5,995 bases of DNA, from assembly GCA_030840885.1 (NCBI GenBank), contig JAVEDQ010000023.1, positions 1 to 5,995 of the forward strand, read 5' to 3'. The stretch is from Frankiaceae bacterium. GTDB lineage: Bacteria; Actinomycetota; Actinomycetes; Frankiales; Frankiaceae. This document shows, one piece after another, positions 1-5,318 of the stretch (its first letter is position 1; each line of letters opens with the position of its first letter). The notes below the pieces were generated by a model. The model saw only the letters and a list, made by a program, of their open reading frames with translations, did not search any database and was not told where the DNA came from. Position numbers and translations under genes: made by a program.

Positions 1-22
1 CGAAGGCGCCTGACCGCTACGG

Positions 23-51
23 CTGCTCTTCCGGTCATCTGCTCTCCGGTC
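23..51. repeat. Imperfect tandem direct repeat upstream of gap
   Basis: CTGCTCTTCCGGTC (23-36) is followed after two bases by CTGCTCTCCGGTC (39-51), the same word with one T missing. The unit period is 16 bp. GACCGGTC at 70-77 carries the reverse complement of the CCGGTC half that ends both copies. The arrangement lies well upstream of the gap start and could be a pair of protein-binding sites. No known operator was recognised, and a chance duplication is possible. Confidence 0.55.
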
Positions 52-104
52 TCGGCGTGGCCGGGTCGTGACCGGTCCGAACCATCCAGGTCGGGGTGCT
101 CCGC

Positions 105-110
105 TAGGCT
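105..110 (+). promoter_or_regulatory. Possible -10 box (TAGGCT) for gap
   Basis: TAGGCT fits the TANNNT form of actinobacterial housekeeping -10 elements and lies 64 bp upstream of the gap GTG start. No convincing TTGAC-like -35 is seen 16-19 bp further upstream. If it is used, transcription would start near 117 and give a leader of about 58 nt containing the inverted repeat at 129-147. This is a pattern match only. Confidence 0.35.
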
Positions 111-128
111 GGCCGGGGGCAGAAAGCG

Positions 129-147
129 TCCGACACACGGTGTCGGA
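129..147. promoter_or_regulatory. Perfect inverted repeat in gap leader (operator or RNA hairpin)
   Basis: TCCGACAC (129-136) and GTGTCGGA (140-147) are exact reverse complements separated by ACG. The element ends 13 nt before the AGGGGAG ribosome binding site of gap. It could be a dimeric repressor site just downstream of the promoter or an 8-bp stem in the leader RNA. The TCGGA of the right arm recurs at 149-153 and 154-158, so the left arm has alternative partners. The pairing is seen directly; the role is inferred. Confidence 0.6.
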
Positions 148-160
148 GTCGGATCGGATC

Positions 161-167
161 AGGGGAG
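161..167 (+). promoter_or_regulatory. Ribosome binding site of gap
   Basis: AGGGGAG lies 7 nt upstream of the GTG at 175, which is ideal spacing. It supports GTG as the start of gap. The gap frame stays open upstream to the window edge, but that stretch has no ATG, GTG or TTG. Confidence 0.8.
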
Positions 168-174
168 CTCTCAG

Positions 175-1182
175 GTGACCACTCGGGTAGGCGTCAACGG
201 TTTCGGGCGCATCGGGCGCAACTTCCTCCGAGCGGTGCTGGCCAACCCCGCCTCCGACGTCGAGGTGGTGGCCGTCAACGACCTCTCCGACAACGAGACC
301 CTCGCGCACCTGCTGAAGTACGACACGGTCCTCGGCAAGCTCGCCGAGGACGTCAGCGTCGCCGACGACGGCATCCGCGTCGGGAGCCACACCATCAAGG
401 TCCTGGCCGAGCGGGACCCGGCGTCCCTGGGCTGGGGTGATCTCGGCTGCGACGTCGTCATCGAGTCGACCGGCATCTTCACCAAGGCCGACGACGCCCG
501 CAAGCACCTGGACGCCGGCGCCAAGAAGGTCATCATCTCCGCTCCCGCCAAGGGCGACGACCTCACCGTCGTCATGGGCGTCAACGACGACAAGTACGAC
601 CCGGCGAAGCACCACATCCTGAGCAACGCCAGCTGCACCACCAACTGCGTGGCCCCCATGGCCAAGGTGCTCGACGAGGCGTTCGGCATCGTCCGGGGTC
701 TGATGACCACGACGCACGCCTACACCAACGACCAGGTCATCCTCGACGGCGTGCACAAGGACCTCCGTCGGGCCCGAGCCGCGGCCCAGAACATCATTCC
801 GACCACGACCGGGGCGGCGAAGGCCACCGCCCTGGTACTCCCACAGCTCGAGGGCAAGCTCGACGGCATCGCGATGCGCGTCCCGGTGCCGGACGGGTCG
901 GTCACCGACCTCGTCTGCCGCGTGAACGGCGAGCCGAGCGTCGAGGACGTGAAGGCTGCCTTCAAGGCCGCGGCCGAGGGTCCGCTGAAGCACGTCATGG
1001 TCTACACCGAAGACCCGATCGTCTCCAGCGACATCGTGGGCACCCCGGCCTCCTGCACCTTCGACGCCGGCATGACCATGGTCGGCGGCGACATGGTCAA
1101 GGTCATCGGCTGGTACGACAACGAGTTCGGCTACGCGAACCGGGTCGTCGACCTGGCTGCCCTCGTCGGCTCCAGCCTCTGA
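175..1182 (+). CDS. gap: Type I glyceraldehyde-3-phosphate dehydrogenase
   Basis: This cytosolic enzyme oxidises and phosphorylates glyceraldehyde-3-phosphate to 1,3-bisphosphoglycerate with reduction of NAD(P). The product is 335 aa, the normal length. The Rossmann motif NGFGRIG is at residues 8-14. D36 in VNDL is the acidic residue that favours NAD. The catalytic motif ASCTTNC is at 152-158 with Cys154, the partner His is 181 in TTTHAYT, and WYDNEFGY is near 313-320. The GTG start is set by AGGGGAG 7 nt upstream and by the family N-terminus. The residues matching Leu187-Pro188 of the Bacillus stearothermophilus enzyme are Gly192-Val193, whereas NAD-type enzymes usually keep Pro at the second place, so cofactor preference is less certain than D36 alone suggests. 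pgk follows after 35 bp, so the two are probably co-transcribed. Confidence 0.98.
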   Translation: MTTRVGVNGFGRIGRNFLRAVLANPASDVEVVAVNDLSDNETLAHLLKYDTVLGKLAEDVSVADDGIRVGSHTIKVLAERDPASLGWGDLGCDVVIESTGIFTKADDARKHLDAGAKKVIISAPAKGDDLTVVMGVNDDKYDPAKHHILSNASCTTNCVAPMAKVLDEAFGIVRGLMTTTHAYTNDQVILDGVHKDLRRARAAAQNIIPTTTGAAKATALVLPQLEGKLDGIAMRVPVPDGSVTDLVCRVNGEPSVEDVKAAFKAAAEGPLKHVMVYTEDPIVSSDIVGTPASCTFDAGMTMVGGDMVKVIGWYDNEFGYANRVVDLAALVGSSL

Positions 1183-1217
1183 ATCCCTGAATCAGGAATC
1201 TCTGAGACCCTGACACC

Positions 1218-2501
1218 GTGCAGACCCTCGACGACCTGCTGAACGAGGGGGTCGCCGGCCGCCGCGTGCTCGTGCGGTCCGACCTCAACGTCCCTCTCGA
1301 CTCGTCACGCTCTTCCGAAGAGTCGCCCGCGCCGCCTCGCGTCGCCGACGACGGCCGGATCCGGGCGAGCTTGCCGACCATCAGGGCGCTGGCCGACGCC
1401 GGCGCCCGCGTGGTGGTGATGGCCCACCTCGGTCGTCCGCAGGGAGAGATCGACCCCAAGTACAGCCTCGCACCGGTGGCCGAGCGCATGGGTGAGCTGC
1501 TGGGCTGGCCCGTGCCGCTGGCCGAGGCCGGCGAGGACGGCATCGCGGGGGCCTCGGCGATGGAAAAGGTCTCGCAGATGCAGGACAGCGACATCCTGCT
1601 GCTCGAGAACGTCCGCTTCGAGGCGGCCGAGACCAGCAAGGACGACGACGAGCGGGGCGCGCTGGCCGACCGGCTTGTCGCGCTGGTCAGCGACGGTCCT
1701 CCCGGCGTGCCGGGCAGCGGCGCCTACGTCGACGACGCGTTCGGCGCCGTGCACCGCAAGCACACCTCGGTCTACGACATCGCCGAACGGCTGCCGCACT
1801 ACGCCGGCAAGCTGGTCCTCGACGAGATCGAGGTGCTGCGTCGGCTCGCCGGGGGCAGTTCAGATGGCGCAGCGCCCCCCGAGAAGCCCTACGTGGTGGT
1901 GCTCGGCGGCAGCAAGGTCAGTGACAAGCTGGCCGTGATCAAGGCCCTGCTGCCCAAGATCGACCGCCTGCTCATCGGGGGCGGCATGTGCTTCACGTTC
2001 CTCAAGGCGCAGAACTTCGAGGTGGGTGACTCGCTGCTCGAGGCCGACATGGTCGAGACCTGCTCGCAGCTGCTCGAAGAGGCGGGCGACAAGATCGTCC
2101 TGCCCTCCGACATCGTCGCCGCCAGGGAGCTCGACGAGTCGGCGGAGACGTCGGTGGTTCCGGCCGAGTCGATCCCGAACGGCCTGAAGGGACTCGACAT
2201 CGGGCCGCGGACCGTCGAGACGTTCGCCGACCGGCTGGACGGGGCGCGGACGGTGTTCTGGAACGGGCCGATGGGCGTGTTCGAGCTCGCGCCGTTCGCG
2301 GAGGGGACGCGGGGCGTCGCCGAGGCGATCGCGGCGCTTCCGGGCGCGCTCAGCGTCGTCGGCGGTGGCGACAGCGCCGCCGCGGTCCGCAAGCTGGGCA
2401 TCGACGAGCAGCGTTTCGGCCACATCTCCACCGGCGGCGGGGCGAGCCTCGAGTACCTCGAGGGCAAGACGCTGCCCGGCGTTGCTGCGCTGGAGGCCTG
2501 A
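1218..2501 (+). CDS. pgk: Phosphoglycerate kinase with three short insertions
   Basis: It transfers phosphate from 1,3-bisphosphoglycerate to ADP, giving 3-phosphoglycerate and ATP. Substrate-site motifs are RSDLNVPLD (20-28), HLGRP (70-74), ENVRFE (130-135) and [13 protein letters not shown] (172-184). Nucleotide-side motifs are [10 protein letters not shown] (229-238), GGGMCFTFL (254-262), WNGPMG (348-353), GGGDS (382-386) and HISTGGGAS (402-410). At 427 aa it is about 25 residues longer than typical actinobacterial Pgk (about 400). By recollection of family sequences, the excess falls in three places: Ser/Glu/Pro-rich 29-38, Gly/Pro-rich 158-168, and Gly/Ser/Ala-rich before KPYVVVLGG (about 211-222). 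All catalytic motifs are intact, so activity is expected. The GTG start is supported by the family N-terminus (MQTLDDLL), but no strong Shine-Dalgarno lies before it (only GAG at 1204-1206), so translation may depend on ribosomes finishing gap. Confidence 0.97.
   Translation: MQTLDDLLNEGVAGRRVLVRSDLNVPLDSSRSSEESPAPPRVADDGRIRASLPTIRALADAGARVVVMAHLGRPQGEIDPKYSLAPVAERMGELLGWPVPLAEAGEDGIAGASAMEKVSQMQDSDILLLENVRFEAAETSKDDDERGALADRLVALVSDGPPGVPGSGAYVDDAFGAVHRKHTSVYDIAERLPHYAGKLVLDEIEVLRRLAGGSSDGAAPPEKPYVVVLGGSKVSDKLAVIKALLPKIDRLLIGGGMCFTFLKAQNFEVGDSLLEADMVETCSQLLEEAGDKIVLPSDIVAARELDESAETSVVPAESIPNGLKGLDIGPRTVETFADRLDGARTVFWNGPMGVFELAPFAEGTRGVAEAIAALPGALSVVGGGDSAAAVRKLGIDEQRFGHISTGGGASLEYLEGKTLPGVAALEA
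1310..1322. repeat. Inverted repeat inside pgk insertion 1
   Basis: CTCTTC (1310-1315) and GAAGAG (1317-1322) are exact reverse complements around one C. The element sits within codons 31-35 of pgk, in the first segment that appears extra relative to the family. The word GCTCTTCCG also occurs at 25-33 in the gap upstream region. The element is short enough to arise by chance. Confidence 0.5.
1701..1714. repeat. Inverted repeat inside pgk insertion 2
   Basis: CCCGGC (1701-1706) and GCCGGG (1709-1714) are exact reverse complements around GT. They encode part of the Gly/Pro-rich extra segment just before the conserved [10 protein letters not shown] motif. In DNA this GC-rich, short palindromes are common, so significance depends on comparison with related pgk genes. 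Confidence 0.45.
1851..1879. repeat. Nested inverted repeats inside pgk insertion 3
   Basis: GGGGGC (1851-1856) pairs with GCCCCC (1874-1879). Within the interval, GGCGC (1866-1870) and GCGCC (1872-1876) form a second, overlapping palindrome around one A. Both fall in the third extra segment of Pgk, before KPYVVVLGG. Confidence 0.4.
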
Positions 2502-2520
2502 GCCCCCTCGTCGGGGGCTC
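2500..2520 (+). terminator. Hairpin overlapping the pgk stop codon
   Basis: GAGCCCCC (2500-2507) and GGGGGCTC (2513-2520) form a perfect 8-bp, GC-rich stem with a 5-nt loop. The left arm includes the last two bases of the pgk TGA. No T-run follows, so it is not a canonical intrinsic terminator, but U-less hairpins of this kind are common after actinobacterial genes. It may attenuate transcription into tpiA or protect the 3' end of a gap-pgk message. A weaker bulged hairpin follows at 2533-2554 (CGGAC/CCG arms). Confidence 0.6.
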
Positions 2521-2590
2521 CGTTCGGCCGCTCGGACGCCCGTGCGCGGGTCCGTCGAAACTTTCCGTTCACCTGACAGGATCATCGGTC

Positions 2591-3388
2591 ATGGCACCTC
2601 TCTCGCGTCGGCGTCCCCTCGTCGCCGGCAACTGGAAGATGAACATGAACCACCTCGAGGCGATTGCGCTGCTGCAGCGGCTGTCGTTCGACCTGCGGGA
2701 GAAGGAGACCGACGCCGTCGAGGTCGTGGTGATCCCGCCCTTCACCGACCTCCGCGGCGTGCAGACGATCGTCGACGGCGATCGGCTTCCGCTCGGGTAC
2801 GGGGCCCAGGACCTCTCGCCGCACGTCGCCGGCGCCTACACCGGGGAGATCTCCGGGCCGATGCTCGCCAAGCTCGGCTGTTCCTATGTCGTCGTCGGGC
2901 ACAGCGAACGCCGCGAGTACCACGCCGAGGACGACGCCCTGGTCGCCCGCAAGGCGAAGGCAGCCATCGCCCACGGGATCACGCCGATCGTCTGCGTCGG
3001 GGAGTCCGAGGTGATCCGGGACGCGGGCGATCAGGTCGAGCACGTGCTGACGAGCCTGGACGGCTCCCTCGACGGGGTGGACGTCGGCGACCCGAACGGA
3101 CGCCCAGGCCTCGTCGTCGCCTACGAGCCGGTCTGGGCGATCGGGACCGGCCGCAGCGCCGGACCCGTCGACGCCCAGGAGATGTGCTCGGCCATCCGCG
3201 GCCGGCTCGGGGAGCGGTGGGGGTCGTCCTTCGCCGCGGGGGTGCGCGTGCTCTACGGAGGGTCGGTGAAGCCCGGCAACGCGCGGGACCTGCTCGCCGG
3301 ACCTGACGTGGATGGCGCGCTCGTGGGGGGCGCGAGCATCGTCGCCGAGGACTTCACCGGTATCGTCCGGGCCGCCGTCCCGAGCTGA
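2591..3388 (+). CDS. tpiA: Triosephosphate isomerase
   Basis: This TIM-barrel enzyme interconverts dihydroxyacetone phosphate and glyceraldehyde-3-phosphate in the cytosol. It is 265 aa, close to the usual 250-260. Asn14 and Lys16 in GNWKMN (13-18) bind substrate. His104 in VVGHSERR (101-108) is the electrophile, and Glu179 in [11 protein letters not shown] (177-187) is the catalytic base and opens the flexible loop. The phosphate grip is formed by GGSVKPGN (223-230) and LVGGAS (244-249). The ATG start has AGGA at 2578-2581, 9 nt upstream, and the reading fits the family N-terminus. It follows pgk by 89 bp, a wider gap than gap-pgk, with a hairpin between, so it may be read partly through from gap or have some expression of its own. 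Confidence 0.98.
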   Translation: MAPLSRRRPLVAGNWKMNMNHLEAIALLQRLSFDLREKETDAVEVVVIPPFTDLRGVQTIVDGDRLPLGYGAQDLSPHVAGAYTGEISGPMLAKLGCSYVVVGHSERREYHAEDDALVARKAKAAIAHGITPIVCVGESEVIRDAGDQVEHVLTSLDGSLDGVDVGDPNGRPGLVVAYEPVWAIGTGRSAGPVDAQEMCSAIRGRLGERWGSSFAAGVRVLYGGSVKPGNARDLLAGPDVDGALVGGASIVAEDFTGIVRAAVPS

Positions 3389-3459
3389 CTCTCCACATTC
3401 TCCTCGTCACGGATGTTCAACACGTGCTTCGCTTCCGGCACCATGCGGCGATAGGGCGA

Positions 3460-3488
3460 TTGAATGCACGCATTGCACCTGCTATCGG
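3460..3488 (+). promoter_or_regulatory. Possible promoter for the ABC transporter operon
   Basis: TTGAAT at 3460-3465 resembles a -35 box and TATCGG at 3483-3488 is a poor -10, with 17 bp between. The AATGCACGCATT palindrome (3463-3474) overlaps the -35 and could be an operator. If this promoter is used, the leader would carry both the TTCG-loop hairpin and the 27-bp palindrome. The -10 lacks its final T, so confidence is low. Confidence 0.25.
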
Positions 3489-3522
3489 GGACGGGTTCGC
3501 CCGCCCTGAGATCAGGTGGTCC

Positions 3523-3549
3523 TGCGGCCGAGGCGACGCCTCGGCCGCA
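3523..3549. promoter_or_regulatory. 27-bp near-perfect palindrome before the solute-binding protein gene
   Basis: The left arm TGCGGCCGAGGCG (3523-3535) and right arm CGCCTCGGCCGCA (3537-3549) are exact reverse complements around a single A. It ends 2 nt before the purine-rich ribosome binding site and 16 nt before the ATG. As DNA it is a two-fold symmetric site suited to a dimeric regulator. As RNA it would be a 12-bp, very GC-rich stem with a 3-nt loop, able to stop or pause polymerase or to shape the ribosome landing site. No T-run follows, so simple intrinsic termination of the tpiA message is possible but not typical. Confidence 0.75.
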
Positions 3550-3551
3550 CC

Positions 3552-3561
3552 GAGGAAGGGG
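3552..3561 (+). promoter_or_regulatory. Ribosome binding site that fixes the start of the solute-binding protein
   Basis: GAGGAAGGGG lies 4 nt before the ATG at 3566. The frame is open further upstream to an ATG at 3464, but that would add 34 residues encoded across the palindrome and ahead of a normal signal peptide. The purine-rich site and the signal peptide both choose 3566. Confidence 0.8.
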
Positions 3562-3565
3562 AAGC

Positions 3566-5287
3566 ATGTCGGCAGCTCGGAGCGTCCGCTCGTCCTCCGT
3601 GCGGCGCCGGATCCTGGCGATCCTCGCGGCCGCCGTCGCCGCCCTGCTGCTGGTCCTCGTCGCCTGCGGCGGCGGAGGCAAGAAGTCCACCGACGCGACG
3701 CTGCGACTCACGCCCCCGAACACAGTCGCGAACGACCCGGTGCGCGAGGGTGGGACGGTGACGATGGCGTTGGAGAAGAACGTCCCCAACTTCAACCCGA
3801 TCTCCGCGGACGGGCAGTCGCTCGAGGGCGGGATGGTGCTCAACGGCATTTTCCCCGCGACCTTCGTCCAGCAGCCCGACTACACGGTCCGCCTGAACAG
3901 CGACCTGCTCGACTCCGCGCAGCAGACCGCCGGCAGCCCGCAGCAGACCATCGTCTACAAGATCAAGCAGAGCGCTGTGTGGTCCGATGGGACGCCGATC
4001 AGTGCCGACGACTTCATCTTCGGCTGGCAGACCCAGAACGGGGCCGACGCCGCCTACAGCGCCGCCTCGTCGACCGGCTACGAGGACATCACCGCGGTGA
4101 AGGGCACCGACGGCGGCAAGACCGTCACCGTCACCTTCCGTAAGCCGTTCGCCGACTGGCAGAGCCTGTTCGGGGTCCTGCTGCCGGCGCACGTCCTGAA
4201 GGCCGGCGACGTGCACGCGCGGTTCAACGAGGGCCCGGCGTCGATTGCCAAGGTCTCCGGTGGCCCCTTCGTGCTCGACTCCGTGCAGGCCAACAAGTCG
4301 ATCACACTGAAGCGCAACGACCGCTACTACGGTCCGCGCGCCCACCTCGACTCGGTGGTCTTCTCGATCATCACTGACTCGAACGTCGAGCCCCAGGCCC
4401 TGGCGAACAACGAGGTCCAGGTGATCTACCCGCAGCCGCAGGTCGACCTGGTCGGCAACGTCCGCCGCATCGGTCCAAAGGTCACCTACGAGGTGGGGCT
4501 CGGCCCGCAGTTCGAGCACGTCGACCTGAACGTCGGCAGCCCTGCCCTGGCCCAGCTGCCACTGCGCAAGGCGCTGCTCACGGCAATCAACCGCGACCAG
4601 ATCCTGGCGGCGACGGTGAAGCAGTTCTCGTCGCAGATCACCCCGCTGAACAACCGGATCTTCGTGCAGGGACAGGCCGGCTACCAGGACAACGTCACGG
4701 CCGAGGGCCTCGGTTCCGGCAACGTCGAGGGGGCGAAGAAGATCCTCACCGACGCCGGCTACCGCATCGACGGCAACCGGCTGCTCGACCCGGCCGGCAA
4801 GCAGGTGCCGGCGCTGAAGGCCGTCTACCCACAGGGCAACCCGATCCGGCAGCAGGAGCTGGAGTTCACCCAGCGGGCCTTCGCTCCGCTCGGCGTGCAG
4901 CTCGACATCGTCCCGACCGACGAGTTCGGCCCCACCGTGTTCGGCAAGCACGATTTCGACGTCGCCCTGTTCGGTTGGGTCGGCTCACCGTTCCCGTCCT
5001 CGGTGAACGCCTCGATCTACTCGACCGACGGCGGGCAGAACGGCGGCCAGTACTCCAACCCCGCGGTCGACGGCGCCCTGGCCGCGGCCGCCGGCGAGCC
5101 CGACCCGGCGAAGGCGGCGGTGCAGCTGAACGAAGCCGACCGGCAGCTGAGTCGGGACGCGGTGACCCTGCCGCTGTACCAGAAGCCGACCTTCCTGGCC
5201 TACTACAGCACCTACGGCAACATCCGGAACAACACCACCTCCGTCGGGCCGACGTACAACATCGGGCAGTGGGGCCTGAAGAACTAG
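3566..5287 (+). CDS. Family 5 (oligopeptide/dipeptide-type) ABC solute-binding lipoprotein
   Basis: This is predicted to be the extracytoplasmic receptor of an ABC importer, anchored to the outer face of the membrane. The 573-aa product starts with a basic segment (R8, R13-R15), a hydrophobic core (16-33) and the lipobox LVAC (31-34), so Cys34 should be lipidated. A Gly/Lys/Thr/Pro-rich linker (35-62) leads to the binding domain. Hallmarks of the SBP_bac_5 (OppA/DppA/BldKB-like) family are VWSDGTPISADDFIFGW (138-154), SITLKRNDRYYG (245-256), LRKALLTAINRDQIL (333-347) and the C-terminal LPLYQKP (535-541). Length is normal. The RRR before the hydrophobic core gives a weak resemblance to a Tat signal, but Sec export is equally plausible. 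The substrate cannot be read from sequence: peptides are likely, while nickel, opines or sugars are handled by relatives. A permease follows after 31 bp. Confidence 0.93.
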   Translation: MSAARSVRSSSVRRRILAILAAAVAALLLVLVACGGGGKKSTDATLRLTPPNTVANDPVREGGTVTMALEKNVPNFNPISADGQSLEGGMVLNGIFPATFVQQPDYTVRLNSDLLDSAQQTAGSPQQTIVYKIKQSAVWSDGTPISADDFIFGWQTQNGADAAYSAASSTGYEDITAVKGTDGGKTVTVTFRKPFADWQSLFGVLLPAHVLKAGDVHARFNEGPASIAKVSGGPFVLDSVQANKSITLKRNDRYYGPRAHLDSVVFSIITDSNVEPQALANNEVQVIYPQPQVDLVGNVRRIGPKVTYEVGLGPQFEHVDLNVGSPALAQLPLRKALLTAINRDQILAATVKQFSSQITPLNNRIFVQGQAGYQDNVTAEGLGSGNVEGAKKILTDAGYRIDGNRLLDPAGKQVPALKAVYPQGNPIRQQELEFTQRAFAPLGVQLDIVPTDEFGPTVFGKHDFDVALFGWVGSPFPSSVNASIYSTDGGQNGGQYSNPAVDGALAAAAGEPDPAKAAVQLNEADRQLSRDAVTLPLYQKPTFLAYYSTYGNIRNNTTSVGPTYNIGQWGLKN

Positions 5288-5318
5288 ACGGGGCCGAGCA
5301 GGGAGTGAGCCGCGTCCG

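Larger units (their letters stand above)
3389..3565 (+). other. Intergenic region between tpiA and the ABC transporter genes
   Basis: No gene is supported here. Reading from the left, CACGTG lies at 3421-3426. AATGC/GCATT form a small palindrome at 3463-3474 in a locally AT-richer patch. TTGAAT (3460-3465) and TATCGG (3483-3488) are 17 bp apart and make a weak promoter candidate. A small hairpin has CGGG/CCCG arms around a TTCG loop (3492-3503, extendable to 3489-3506 over one mismatch). The large palindrome is at 3523-3549 and the ribosome binding site at 3552-3561. No tRNA or recognisable riboswitch was found. Confidence 0.6.

Noticed and set aside
1..174. gap reading frame open upstream to the window edge, and possible end of an upstream gene (TGA at 11-13 in another frame)
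   Set aside because: No ATG, GTG or TTG in the gap frame before 175, and too little sequence to identify any upstream gene.
2365..3306. Overlapping + strand frame of 313 codons spanning the end of pgk and most of tpiA
   Set aside because: Its translation is Arg/Ala/Pro-rich and matches no family, while pgk and tpiA in the other frames carry full motif sets.
3489..3506. GGGTTCGCCC resembling a tRNA T-arm
   Set aside because: The loop is 4 nt rather than 7, and no matching D-arm, anticodon arm or acceptor stem surrounds it. It is better read as a small hairpin.
3464..3565. Upstream ATG giving the solute-binding protein 34 more residues
   Set aside because: The extension would precede a complete signal peptide and lipobox and is encoded across a palindrome. 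ATG 3566 has a strong ribosome binding site.
3512..4951. Long antisense reading frame (479 codons) opposite the solute-binding protein gene
   Set aside because: Composition is Val/Arg/Asp/Leu-rich with no recognisable domain, and it lies opposite a clear family 5 binding protein. High-GC coding DNA often leaves such frames open.
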